In this document: piece by piece, positions 40,222 to 48,874 of the stretch
Layout: every line of letters starts with the position of its first letter
Numbering within the stretch: position 1 is the first letter of the stretch
Assembly (NCBI GenBank): GCA_046290435.1
Contig: JBKAGO010000035.1
Span: 62,001 to 126,000 of the forward strand
Direction of reading: 5' to 3'
Source: CAVQUE01 sp046290435
GTDB taxonomy: Bacteria; Actinomycetota; Acidimicrobiia; Acidimicrobiales; UBA8592
Length of the DNA stretch: 64,000 bases
The notes under the pieces: model-generated
What the model was told of the DNA's origin: nothing
What the model saw: the letters and a program-made list of their open reading frames with translations, nothing else
The model's database searches: none
Translations under genes and position numbers: made by a program

Positions 40222-40911
40222 TCAGCCGAGGAAGGTCGTGGGGAACAGCACCACCGCCAGCGCCCCGATCATCAGCGGGGGCCCGAACGGGAAGGTCGTG
40301 CGGTGCCAGCCCGGGCCTGCACTCCCCTCCTCGGGATCGGGCAGGAACCGGGCGCCGAGGCGGACCGCGGCGATGCGGCCGACACCCAGGATGACACCGA
40401 GCAACGACCCGACGAGCAGCGCCATCATCACCCCACGGACGGCGTCGAGGCGCGTCCCGGCCGCCCAGCCCACGTACATGCCCAACAGCACCGCCAACTT
40501 GACGTCACCGAACCCCATACCGGCCGGGCTGACCAGGTGCATGACCAACAAGATGACGAAGTAGACGACGGCGCCCACAGCAGCGGCGGCGAGATTGGCC
40601 GCGGCGCCGTCGACGAGCTCGCCCACGACCAGGACCGCTGCGCCCGCTGCCGTACCCGGGAACAGCACTGCGTCGGGCAGGCGATAGTCGACGAGATCGA
40701 CGATGGACAGCACCGCGAGGGTGGCCATGAGGACCAGGACGGCCACCAGGGGCCAGCCGTCGAGCCGCCATGCTGCGACCGCGAACAGCGCTGCCGTCAC
40801 GACCTCGGGGACCGGCGCGCGACCCATCGGGGCCCCGTTGTCGGCGAGCACGGGGCGCATGAACCGACCGAGCAGCGCGCCGGCGACCGCGGCGACGACC
40901 ACCGCAGCCAT
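40222..40911 (-). CDS. Type IV prepilin peptidase-like protein, A24 family
   Basis: The 229-residue polytopic protein has the two aspartate motifs of A24 leader peptidases: VDLVDYRLPD after the third helix and GMGFGDVKLA. It lacks the N-terminal cytoplasmic methyltransferase domain of PilD, as in short TadV/CpaA-like forms. It would cleave type IV pilin or Flp-type leader peptides; no pilus genes are in the window. ATG 40911 lies 2 nt after the aroE stop. Confidence 0.87.
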   Translation of the reverse strand: MAAVVVAAVAGALLGRFMRPVLADNGAPMGRAPVPEVVTAALFAVAAWRLDGWPLVAVLVLMATLAVLSIVDLVDYRLPDAVLFPGTAAGAAVLVVGELVDGAAANLAAAAVGAVVYFVILLVMHLVSPAGMGFGDVKLAVLLGMYVGWAAGTRLDAVRGVMMALLVGSLLGVILGVGRIAAVRLGARFLPDPEEGSAGPGWHRTTFPFGPPLMIGALAVVLFPTTFLG

Positions 40912-40913
40912 GA

Positions 40914-41753
40914 TCAGCTCCGCTCGGCCACGCCGTTGCGGGCGGCGGCCTCCATTGCGGCGATCGGGGCCTCGACACCGGTCCATAGGGTGAACTGCCG
41001 GGCGGCCTGGTGCACCAACATCCCCACGCCGTCGAGGGTGGTCGCCCCCTGTGCGGCGGCGCCGGCCAACAGCGGCGTGCACACCGGGTTGTAGACGAGG
41101 TCGACGACGATCTGGCCGTCGTGGAGCATGGCGGTGTCGACCGGGCTGACGCCCGAACCCGAGGTGCCGGCCATGCCCAACGATGTCGCGTTGACGATGA
41201 CGTCGTAGTCGCGTGCCGCGGAGGGAGCGGCCATCGTGCCGACCGGACCGGCGAGGGCTGCGGCGGACTCGGCACGTCGTGGCGTCCGGTTGCAGACGCC
41301 GACCTCGGCCGCTCCTGCGGCGGCCAGAGCCACGATGACCGACCGTGCGGCACCGCCGGCGCCGAACACCAGACAGCGCAGCTCCGACAGCGGCCGGGTC
41401 AGCGACGGCACGAGACTGTCGACGAAGCCGTCGCCGTCGGTGTTGTGCCCGACGAGCTCGCCCTGTTCCCAGGCCACACAGTTGACGGCGCCGAGGCAGC
41501 CGGCCGCCGGCGTGCAGCGGTCGACGGCTCCGGCGACCTCGCTCTTGTGGGGCATCGTGACGGACAACCCGCCGAGGTGCAGGGTCCGCATCGCCTCGAC
41601 CGCGGCGGCGCCACCGCCGGGAGCGACGTCGAAAGCCAGGTAGGCCCAGTCGATCTCGCACGCCGCGAACGCGGCGTTGTGGATCACCGGGGACAGCGAA
41701 TGCGCCACCGGATGGCCGATGACGGCAGCCGTCCGGGTCGTGGCTCGCAACAC
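40914..41753 (-). CDS. aroE: Shikimate dehydrogenase
   Basis: AroE reduces 3-dehydroshikimate with NADPH. The 279-residue enzyme shows GHPVAHSLSPVIHN at the substrate site, VTMPHK with the catalytic Lys, the NTDG motif, the Rossmann loop GAGGAARS and CNRTPRRA. It lies 4 bp after mltG. Confidence 0.95.
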   Translation of the reverse strand: MLRATTRTAAVIGHPVAHSLSPVIHNAAFAACEIDWAYLAFDVAPGGGAAAVEAMRTLHLGGLSVTMPHKSEVAGAVDRCTPAAGCLGAVNCVAWEQGELVGHNTDGDGFVDSLVPSLTRPLSELRCLVFGAGGAARSVIVALAAAGAAEVGVCNRTPRRAESAAALAGPVGTMAAPSAARDYDVIVNATSLGMAGTSGSGVSPVDTAMLHDGQIVVDLVYNPVCTPLLAGAAAQGATTLDGVGMLVHQAARQFTLWTGVEAPIAAMEAAARNGVAERS

Positions 41754-41757
41754 CGGC

Positions 41758-43230
41758 TCAGCCGCACCCGAGCTCGCGCTCGATGCAGATCTGGACGCCC
41801 TCGAGGAACTCCGCCTCGGTCACGGTGAAGCGGTGCGTGCCCGGACCGTTCTCCTCGGTGAGCACGTACCAGAAGATGTCGCCGCCGCTGGGGTTGAGCG
41901 CGGCCTCGATCGACGCCCGGCCGGGCGCTGCGATGGGACCGGGCGGCAGCCCGGGAAAGCGCCTGGTGTTGTACGGCGAGTCGACCTCGAGATCCGCCTG
42001 GGACAGTTCACGGTCGCCGCCCAGCGCATAGACGACGGTGGCGTCGATACCCAGGAGTTCCCCGGCCTCGAGACGGTTGTAGATCACCTGCGCGATCTGG
42101 GGGCGGTCCACATCGGCCCTGGCTTCCTCCTCGATGAGCGAGGCCACGATGAGGGCCTGATAGGGCGATACACCGACCTTGCGCCGGGCCCGTCCGAGCT
42201 CGGTCTCGGCTGCGACCTGGTCGAAGGCGTCGACCATGCGCCGGATCAGCGCGGCCTCGTCGGCGGCGAAGTCCTCGGGAATGTCGTAGGTGGCGGGGAA
42301 GAAGATGCCTTCGTCCGAGACCAGACGGGAGTCGCCGAAGACCTCGGGACGCGGCGCGGACGCGATGGCGTCGGCCAACTCCACGGGGTCGAACTCGGGT
42401 AGCTGGGAAAGCAGCGACGCCTGCATCTCGGCGACCGTCAGCCCTTCGGGGATGGTCACGAAGAAGGTCTCGGCGATCCGGGCGCCGCCCTCGAGCACCT
42501 CGAGAGCGTCCCACGCGGCCATGTCCTCGCGGAACACGTAGTCGCCGGCCTGGAACTCCCCGGCGTCTTTGTACTGCAGGTAGTAGCGGAACACCGTGCT
42601 GTTGGCGACGATGCCCTCGTCGGCGAGGATCCTGACGATGTCGTTGGTGGTGGCGCCGAGGGGAATGGCGATCTCGACCTCGGCTCCGGGCCCGCCGGGC
42701 GGTTCGAGCTGATCGTCGATCCATCCCTTGACGAACGTACCCGACATGAACACGACCACCGCGAAGACCCCAGCGAACACCAGGACCCGGAACAAGGTGC
42801 TGGTGCCGCGAGGCAGACGTTCCCAGTCGCGATCGTCGTAGTACTCGTCCTCGTACCAGGGCGGCAGGTCCTCGGGAGGTTCGAACTCCGACGCCGGGTC
42901 GAACTGCACCGGCGCATACGTGTCGCGCATGGTCTGGGGAGCGAGCGCCAGGCCCGCAGCGGGATCGTGCGCGCCCGAACGCGCCGAGCCGCCGCCCCAG
43001 CCCGACGGGCGGTCAGGGCCGCGGTCGGGGTACACCGAATCGGCGCCCTCATCGGGATAGGGCGAGGAACCGCCGCCACGGTGGGGTTCGTCGGGATACA
43101 GCGGCTCGGACCAGTTCCGGGTGCCGGCCGTGTCGTCACCGCGGCCGACGGGTACTTCCGGGCCATCGACACCCGACACCGTGTCGGGTCGGATGGGGCG
43201 GGACTCGTCGTCAGCGTCGGGCGTCGTCAT
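41758..43230 (-). CDS. mltG: Endolytic murein transglycosylase MltG
   Basis: MltG cuts nascent peptidoglycan and sets glycan strand length. The 490-residue protein has a long, disordered, acidic and Pro/Gly-rich cytoplasmic N-terminus (about 1-145), one membrane helix (about 147-165) and the YceG domain, with the catalytic Glu in ASLIEEEAR and the YNTRRFPGLPPGPI segment. The N-terminal extension is common in actinobacteria. The start overlaps the ruvX stop by ATGA. Confidence 0.94.
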   Translation of the reverse strand: MTTPDADDESRPIRPDTVSGVDGPEVPVGRGDDTAGTRNWSEPLYPDEPHRGGGSSPYPDEGADSVYPDRGPDRPSGWGGGSARSGAHDPAAGLALAPQTMRDTYAPVQFDPASEFEPPEDLPPWYEDEYYDDRDWERLPRGTSTLFRVLVFAGVFAVVVFMSGTFVKGWIDDQLEPPGGPGAEVEIAIPLGATTNDIVRILADEGIVANSTVFRYYLQYKDAGEFQAGDYVFREDMAAWDALEVLEGGARIAETFFVTIPEGLTVAEMQASLLSQLPEFDPVELADAIASAPRPEVFGDSRLVSDEGIFFPATYDIPEDFAADEAALIRRMVDAFDQVAAETELGRARRKVGVSPYQALIVASLIEEEARADVDRPQIAQVIYNRLEAGELLGIDATVVYALGGDRELSQADLEVDSPYNTRRFPGLPPGPIAAPGRASIEAALNPSGGDIFWYVLTEENGPGTHRFTVTEAEFLEGVQICIERELGCG

Positions 43231-43685
43231 GATGTTTCTCGGGAGTCATCGGGCGTGGTGTCGGACCGATCGTGGTGTCTGGCGTCGAGCCAGGCCTGCA
43301 GCAACACCGCCGCTGCGACCTTGTCGACCTGTTCGCGCCGGTCGGGCCCCGACACGCCCTGCTCACGGAGGAGCTGATGCGCAGTGACCGTCGTCAGCCG
43401 TTCATCGTAGGTCTCGACCGGGCGGTTTGTGATGACACCCAACCGGGTTGCCTCCGCCGCGGCCTTGCGGGCGGCGGCGGTGTGGGACCCGTCGAGGGAG
43501 AGCGGCAACCCGACCACGACAACGTCGATCTCCCATTCGTCGCAGATCTCGGCGATGGCCCGATGGTCGAGCTCGCGTGAGCGGGAGCGCCGCAGCACCG
43601 TGAACGGTGTCGCGATGACCCCGCCGGCATCGCTCATCGCGAGTCCGATACGAACCGTTCCGAGGTCGACGCCCAGGGCACGCAT
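43227..43685 (-). CDS. ruvX: Putative pre-16S rRNA nuclease / Holliday junction resolvase-like YqgF
   Basis: The 152-residue protein has an RNase H-like fold with the acidic N-terminal strand MRALGVDLGTVRIGLAMSD, the VVGLPLSLDG motif and the C-terminal DKVAAAVLLQAWLD. The family is linked to pre-16S rRNA 5' processing. It lies between alaS and mltG, its usual actinobacterial place. Confidence 0.93.
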   Translation of the reverse strand: MRALGVDLGTVRIGLAMSDAGGVIATPFTVLRRSRSRELDHRAIAEICDEWEIDVVVVGLPLSLDGSHTAAARKAAAEATRLGVITNRPVETYDERLTTVTAHQLLREQGVSGPDRREQVDKVAAAVLLQAWLDARHHDRSDTTPDDSRETS

Positions 43686-43706
43686 GCAGTCGGGCGGAGG
43701 CGCCGC

Positions 43707-46274
43707 TCAGGCGATCCCGGCCGCAGCCCGGGCCTGATCGAGGGCCTCGTCGAGCGCACTCGCGTCCTTGCCACCCGCCATGGCCATCTCGGCGCCCTTG
43801 CCCCCGCCACCGCGGATGGTCCTGGCGGCGTCCGCGATGAGGTCCGAGGCCACGAACCGCGAGCCCGGAGCGACGGCCGCGACCAGCGCCGCGCCGCCAC
43901 CGTCGAGGGCGGCGCCGAGGACGGCGGCGTCGACCGACCCGGTGTCGCGCAGGGCCATGGCCAGTTCCTTGAGATCGTCGCGGCCGGCGCCGTCGATGCG
44001 GGCGACCACGACGCCGTCGATGGCGGCCGCGACCAACTCGTCGGAGCGACCGCGCGCCGCGGCGGTGCGCAGGCGGCGGATCTCGGCGTTGCGGTCGTCG
44101 AGCTCGGCGAGGCGCTTGCGCAGCCCGTCGAGCACGCCGTCGACCGGCACGCCGATGAGGTCGGCGATCTCGGCGGTGCGTCGTTCCTCGTCGCGCAGCA
44201 GCGTCACCGTTGCCATACCGGTGACGGCCTCGATGCGACGCAGGTTCGAGCCGATCGAGCCCTCCGAGACGATCTTGACGGGCCCGATGTCGCCCGTGGC
44301 GCTGACGTGGGTGCCGCCGCAGAGCTCGATCGAATGGGGCCCGGCCTCGAGCACACGGACGACGTCGCCGTACTTGTCGCCGAAGAACGCGATGGCCCCG
44401 AGCTCGGATGCCTCGGTCATGGTCGTCTCGAAGTGCCGGACCGGGGTGTTGGCCAGCACGTCTTCGTTGGCGAGATCCTCGATGCGGCTGATCTGCTCGG
44501 CGGTGAGGGGCTCGTAGTGGCTGAAGTCGAACCGGAGCCGTTCGGGTCCGACCCACGACCCCTGCTGCTTGACGTGGCCGCCGAGCACCTCGCGCAGCGC
44601 CCAGTGCAACAGGTGCGTGGCGGTGTGGTTGCGGCGGATCGCTGCCCGCCGGTCGCCGTCGATGCGCGCCGTGGCCTCCTGGCCGACCTCGACGGTGCCG
44701 TCGATGGATGCGACGACGTGGCGGTGCTGGCCCGGCACCCCGTACACACAATCGGCGATGCGGGCGACGCCGGTGGCGGTCTCGATGACGCCGGTGTCGC
44801 CGACCTGGCCACCGGATTCGGCGTAGAAGGGCGTGCGGTCCAACACGATGGACTCGTCGTCGACGTAGAGCACCGTGGCGGTGGCCTCGTCGACGGCACG
44901 CCCGACGAACTCGGTGGGTCCATGAGCTTCGGCGACGGCGGCGAGATCGCCGAGCCCGACGCTCTTGGGGCCCTTGGCCGCCTGATCCGCCTTGGCGCGG
45001 TCGCGCTGGGACTGCATGGCCGCGTCGAAGCCCTCGAGGTCGACGCCGATGCCACGTTCGGTGGCGATCTCGACGGTCAGCTCGAGCGGGAAGCCGTAGG
45101 TGTCGTGCAGGGTGAAGGCCACCTGCCCGTCGAGGACGTCGCCCTCGCCGACCTCGCCGAGGGCGGCGTCGAGGATGTCCGACCCCGACGCAAGGGTGCG
45201 CCGGAAGCTCTGCTCTTCGCGGTCGAGTACGTCGCAGATGAAGTCGCGGTTGGTGACGAGATCGGGATAGGCGTCGCCCAAGATCTCGATGACCGTGCCC
45301 GCGAGGGCGGCCATGATCGGCGTCTCGACACCCAACAGGTACGCGTGGCGCACCGCGCGCCGGATGATGCGGCGCAGCACGTAGCCGCGTTCCTCGTTCG
45401 ACGGGAACACTCCGTCGTTGACGAGCATGGTCGTGGATCGGGCGTGATCGGCCAGGATCTGCAACGAGACCGTGTTCTTGTCGTCGCGCTCGGTGACCCC
45501 TGCCAGCTCGGCTGCGGTGTCGACCAGGCGAACGAACTCGTCGGTCGCCCACACCGAGTCGACTCCCTGGAGCACGGACAACACCCGTTCGAGACCGGCG
45601 CCGGTGTCGATGGACGGGCGCGGCAGCGGGGTGACCGTGCCGTCGGCCGCATTGTCGAACTGCATGAACACCAGGTTCCAGATCTCGATGTAGCGCTCGT
45701 CGGCAGCAGGATTGGCGGGCCCACCGTCGGGTCCGTAGGCGGGGCCCTTGTCCCAGAAGATCTCCGAACACGGCCCGTTGGGACCGGTGTCGGCCATACG
45801 CCACCAGTTGTCCTCGTCGAGGCGCTGGATGCGCTCGGCCGGGACTCCGACGACGTCTCGCCAGATGTCGGCGGCCTCGTCGTCGCTGAGATGCACCGTG
45901 ACCCACAGCCGGTCGGGATCGAGATCGAGCACCTCGGTGAAGAACTCCCACGCCATCGGGATGGCCTCGAGCTTGAAGTAGTCGCCGAAGCTGAAGTTGC
46001 CGAGCATCTCGAAGAAGGTGAGATGCCGGCTGGTACGGCCGACCTCGTCGAGGTCGTTGTGCTTGCCGCCGGCGCGGACGCACTTCTGGACCGTCGTGGC
46101 CCGCGGCCAGGGCGGGGTCTCCTCGCCGACGAAGTACGTCTTGAACGGCACCATCCCGGCGTTGGTGAACAACAGGGTGGCATCGTGGGGAATCAGGCTC
46201 GCCGACGCCACCACGGCGTGGTCGCGTTCGGCGAAGAACGTGGTGAAGGCGCTACGGAGCTCGTTGGCGTGCAT
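43707..46274 (-). CDS. alaS: Alanyl-tRNA synthetase
   Basis: The 855-residue class II synthetase has the N-terminal FxxRDHAVVASASLIPHDATLLFTNAGMVPF region (in two motifs), the editing-domain metal sites RNHTATHLLH and CGGTHVSATGDIG, and the Gly-rich C-Ala domain ending in GGGGKGAEMAMAGGKD. Start is ATG 46274, only about 3 nt after the predicted transcript start of a good promoter (46284-46312). It heads the run that ends with tauE. Confidence 0.97.
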   Translation of the reverse strand: MHANELRSAFTTFFAERDHAVVASASLIPHDATLLFTNAGMVPFKTYFVGEETPPWPRATTVQKCVRAGGKHNDLDEVGRTSRHLTFFEMLGNFSFGDYFKLEAIPMAWEFFTEVLDLDPDRLWVTVHLSDDEAADIWRDVVGVPAERIQRLDEDNWWRMADTGPNGPCSEIFWDKGPAYGPDGGPANPAADERYIEIWNLVFMQFDNAADGTVTPLPRPSIDTGAGLERVLSVLQGVDSVWATDEFVRLVDTAAELAGVTERDDKNTVSLQILADHARSTTMLVNDGVFPSNEERGYVLRRIIRRAVRHAYLLGVETPIMAALAGTVIEILGDAYPDLVTNRDFICDVLDREEQSFRRTLASGSDILDAALGEVGEGDVLDGQVAFTLHDTYGFPLELTVEIATERGIGVDLEGFDAAMQSQRDRAKADQAAKGPKSVGLGDLAAVAEAHGPTEFVGRAVDEATATVLYVDDESIVLDRTPFYAESGGQVGDTGVIETATGVARIADCVYGVPGQHRHVVASIDGTVEVGQEATARIDGDRRAAIRRNHTATHLLHWALREVLGGHVKQQGSWVGPERLRFDFSHYEPLTAEQISRIEDLANEDVLANTPVRHFETTMTEASELGAIAFFGDKYGDVVRVLEAGPHSIELCGGTHVSATGDIGPVKIVSEGSIGSNLRRIEAVTGMATVTLLRDEERRTAEIADLIGVPVDGVLDGLRKRLAELDDRNAEIRRLRTAAARGRSDELVAAAIDGVVVARIDGAGRDDLKELAMALRDTGSVDAAVLGAALDGGGAALVAAVAPGSRFVASDLIADAARTIRGGGGKGAEMAMAGGKDASALDEALDQARAAAGIA

Positions 46275-46283
46275 GGTGGAGCC

Positions 46284-46312
46284 ACGATACCGGCGCCCTC
46301 CCGCGGTGTCAG
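46284..46312 (-). promoter_or_regulatory. alaS promoter
   Basis: CTGACA (46312-46307), 17 bp, TATCGT (46289-46284) on the minus strand: five of six bases match the -35 consensus. Transcription from about 46277 would make the alaS mRNA nearly leaderless. Confidence 0.55.
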
Positions 46313-46367
46313 ACCCCGTTCTGGTCGGACCAGGACAGGACGGGCGCGAAGAGGCCCGACGGTCGGA

Positions 46368-46661
46368 TCAGTCGGGTACCGAGCGGAGTCTTCGAGACGG
46401 AGACTCGGAGCGTTCGGGCCGCCTGCCCTCGCCGCCGATCGCGGCCTCCGCGTCGCGCTGGTACTGACGCATCGTGATCCGCCCCTCGTCGACGGCCGAC
46501 TTGACCGTGGCACCGGCCGATCGGGCCTTGGATCCGACGACCTTGCGCACCTCGGTGGGCACGTATCGCTCGACACGGCGGTTCACGGCGCGCTTCACCC
46601 AGTACGACGAGCCCAGCCCGGCACCGAAACCGGCACCCATCCAGATCACCCGCTTGAACAC
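46368..46661 (-). CDS. Small membrane-associated protein upstream of alaS (DUF6167-like)
   Basis: The 97-residue product starts with a short hydrophobic segment containing GAGFGAGLGSSYWVKRAV, followed by basic and helical sequence. A protein of this kind lies between a DUF948-type protein and alaS in many Actinobacteria. GTG 46661 has a strong AGGAGG site 7-12 nt upstream. The function is unknown. Confidence 0.75.
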   Translation of the reverse strand: MFKRVIWMGAGFGAGLGSSYWVKRAVNRRVERYVPTEVRKVVGSKARSAGATVKSAVDEGRITMRQYQRDAEAAIGGEGRRPERSESPSRRLRSVPD

Positions 46662-46689
46662 GTGCCTTCCTCCTGGTAGCAGCCGCCGG

Positions 46690-47100
46690 TCATGCCGAGG
46701 CCGTCCCGTCGCCGACATCGCCATCGTGGCCGATGCCCGCCGGTGGCGCAGCCCCCCGCAGCCGCTGCGCTGCCCGGGAGGTTCCCTTGACCACCGCTGC
46801 GGTCTTGATGACCGGACGTGCAACCGCACCGTAGGTCATCCGCGACAAGGTGTCGGCGCGCGCCGACACCCGTTCGGCGCGATCGACCAGACCGTCGATG
46901 CGGTGGAGCTCGGAGTCGACCGCCGCCGCCTGCGCATCGAGGCGTCCGGAGATCTCGGACGCCTCGGAGCGGACCTCGTCGATCAGCTCCCGGACCTCCC
47001 CCAGAGCGCTGCGCAGCCGCACCGTCACGAGCGTGGCGACGGCGATCATCACGAGACACGTGACCGACAGCACGATCGCGGCGAGATCGATGGCGCTCAT
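46690..47100 (-). CDS. DUF948-like membrane coiled-coil protein
   Basis: The 136-residue protein has one N-terminal membrane helix (about 5-27) and a long amphipathic, coiled-coil-like region (about 30-85). The C-terminus is basic and then Gly/Ala-rich. The position just upstream of the small protein and alaS is conserved in Actinobacteria. The function is unknown; an envelope-related role is an inference from topology. Confidence 0.75.
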   Translation of the reverse strand: MSAIDLAAIVLSVTCLVMIAVATLVTVRLRSALGEVRELIDEVRSEASEISGRLDAQAAAVDSELHRIDGLVDRAERVSARADTLSRMTYGAVARPVIKTAAVVKGTSRAAQRLRGAAPPAGIGHDGDVGDGTASA

Positions 47101-47172
47101 CGTCGGTGGCCGCCGGGGCGCGGATGCATCGGCGCCCCGGAGGTGCAGCGAATCGGTCGGCCCGTTCGTGTC

Positions 47173-48519
47173 TCAGTTTCCATCGGTCGCCTCGTCGGGT
47201 ATCGGGTGGGCGCCATCCGCGCCGGCGTGGGAGCGGCGGCGCGCCATACGCTCGGCGATGTCGGCCTCGTGGCCGTGCCTGCTGGGTTCGTAGTATCGGC
47301 GATCGGCGAGATGCGCGGGGCGATGCTGCTGGGGGATCCACCCGTCGGGATGGTCGTGGGGATAGACGTATCCCACACCGTGGCCGAGCTTCGCGGCGCC
47401 GCCGTAGTGGGCGTCGCGGAGGTGGATGGGCACCTCTCCCCCACCCGCTCGCGCATCGGCCCGGGCGGCGCCGAGCGCGGTGGTGACGCGATTGGACTTC
47501 TCCGCCGTGGCGAGGTGGACGACGGCCTGAGCCAGGTTCAGCTGTGCCTCGGGTAGGCCGACGAACTCGACGGCACGGGCCGCCGCGTCGGCCACCAGCA
47601 ACGACATCGGATCGGCCATCCCGATGTCCTCGCTGGCGAGGATGACGAGGCGGCGGGCGATGAACCGGGCGTCCTCACCGGCGTCGAGCATGCGTGCCAT
47701 CCAGTACAGCCCTGCGTCGGGGTCGGACCCCCGGATGCTCTTGATGAACGCGCTGACCGTGTCGTAGTGCTCGTCGGCGCCGTAGCGAAGGGCCTGGGCA
47801 TCGAGGGCCGCCTCGGCGTCGGCGAGCGTGACGAGTATCGCGTCGGGGTCGCGCACACGGGCCAGCGCGACGGCGACCTCGGTGCTGGTGAGCGATCGGC
47901 GGCCGTCGCCCTCGGCACGGGCCACGAGATGCTCCAACGCGTCGTCGTCGATTGCCGCGCCCTCGGCCTCGACGCCTCGCCGCACGAGTGCCTCGATGGC
48001 GACGCCGTCGAGCGGGTGCAGCCGGAACAGGGTGCTGCGGCTGAGCAGCGGCGCGTTGACCTCGAAGTAGGGGTTCTCGGTCGTGGCCCCGATGAGGACG
48101 ATCAGGCCGGACTCCACCGAGGGCAACAGGGCGTCCTGCTGGGCCTTGTTGAAGCGGTGCACCTCGTCGAGGAACACCATGGTGCCCTGGTCGCGCTCGC
48201 CGAGGCGCTGCTCGGCCCGGGCGAGCTCGGCCCGGACGTCCTTGACCGTCGCGGTGACCGCCGACAACTGGACGAACGCCTTCGCGGTGTTGCGGGCGAT
48301 GAGGCGGGCGATGGTGGTCTTGCCGGTGCCCGGCGGGCCCCAGAAGATGACCGACGAGAGCCGATCGGCCTCGATCAGCGCCCGCAACGGGCGCCCCGGA
48401 GCGAGCAGATGATCCTGTCCGATGACGTCGTCGAGGTGCTGGGGACGCAACCGGTCGGCCAGCGGCGAGCGACGATCGAGCGCCGCGGCGGCAGCAGCGG
48501 AGAACAGGTCGTCGGCCAC
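47173..48519 (-). CDS. rarA: Replication-associated recombination protein A (RarA/MgsA AAA ATPase)
   Basis: RarA acts at stalled replication forks. The 448-residue clamp-loader-like AAA+ protein has the family N-terminus PLADRLRPQHLDDVIGQDHLL, Walker A GPPGTGKTT, Walker B VFLDEVHRFNKAQQD, sensor 1 IGATTENPYFEVN and a C-terminal tetramerisation region with YWMARMLDAGEDARFIARRL. Start is GTG 48519, 6 nt after a TAGGGT box. Confidence 0.95.
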   Translation of the reverse strand: MADDLFSAAAAAALDRRSPLADRLRPQHLDDVIGQDHLLAPGRPLRALIEADRLSSVIFWGPPGTGKTTIARLIARNTAKAFVQLSAVTATVKDVRAELARAEQRLGERDQGTMVFLDEVHRFNKAQQDALLPSVESGLIVLIGATTENPYFEVNAPLLSRSTLFRLHPLDGVAIEALVRRGVEAEGAAIDDDALEHLVARAEGDGRRSLTSTEVAVALARVRDPDAILVTLADAEAALDAQALRYGADEHYDTVSAFIKSIRGSDPDAGLYWMARMLDAGEDARFIARRLVILASEDIGMADPMSLLVADAAARAVEFVGLPEAQLNLAQAVVHLATAEKSNRVTTALGAARADARAGGGEVPIHLRDAHYGGAAKLGHGVGYVYPHDHPDGWIPQQHRPAHLADRRYYEPSRHGHEADIAERMARRRSHAGADGAHPIPDEATDGN

Positions 48520-48525
48520 GGAGCG

Positions 48526-48531
48526 ACCCTA
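48526..48531 (-). promoter_or_regulatory. -10 box (TAGGGT) of rarA
   Basis: TAGGGT lies 6 nt before GTG 48519 on the minus strand, fitting leaderless expression. Confidence 0.35.
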
Positions 48532-48616
48532 CCCGGGCCCCGCCGCCCGGGTGACGCAACCGCCCCTCGAGGCCGGCCCGTAGGGCGCATGCACCGCCCC
48601 GGGGGGTCGGCCGGAC

Positions 48617-48622
48617 TAGATT
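48617..48622 (+). promoter_or_regulatory. -10 box (TAGATT) of the SepF-like gene
   Basis: TAGATT is followed by 7 nt and GTG 48630; no ribosome site is present. It diverges from the rarA box at 48526-48531. Confidence 0.4.
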
Positions 48623-48629
48623 CTCGGCG

Positions 48630-48854
48630 GTGAGTGCGAATGATCCGGCCCGACACGAGGTCGCGGAGTTCGGAGACGTGGTCTCCCCTGCCGACGACTA
48701 TCGGGCGGGTCGCGCCATCGTCGTACACGTCGCCGCCGACAAGGCCACCGGTCGCCGCATCATCGACTTCTTCTCGGGACTGGCCTACGGCACCGACGGA
48801 TCGCTCGAGAAGGCCGCCGAGCACGTCTACCTGCTGACGCCACCGAGCCCGTGA
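48630..48854 (+). CDS. Miniature SepF-like protein
   Basis: The 74-residue product matches the core of the cell-division protein SepF: a beta strand RAIVVHV, then GRRIIDFFSGLAYGTDGSLEKA and the terminal VYLLTP strand. Ordinary SepF is about 150-200 residues and starts with an amphipathic membrane-binding helix, which is absent here along with the first part of the domain. It could be a SepF paralogue that modulates the full-length protein. It is a lone plus-strand gene between minus-strand neighbours rarA and aspS. Confidence 0.65.
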   Translation: MSANDPARHEVAEFGDVVSPADDYRAGRAIVVHVAADKATGRRIIDFFSGLAYGTDGSLEKAAEHVYLLTPPSP

Positions 48855-48874
48855 CCTGATCGGGCCCGGCCCTG

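Noticed and set aside
44307..46679. A 790-codon plus-strand ORF opposite alaS
   Set aside because: Antisense shadow; alaS on the minus strand has all family motifs.
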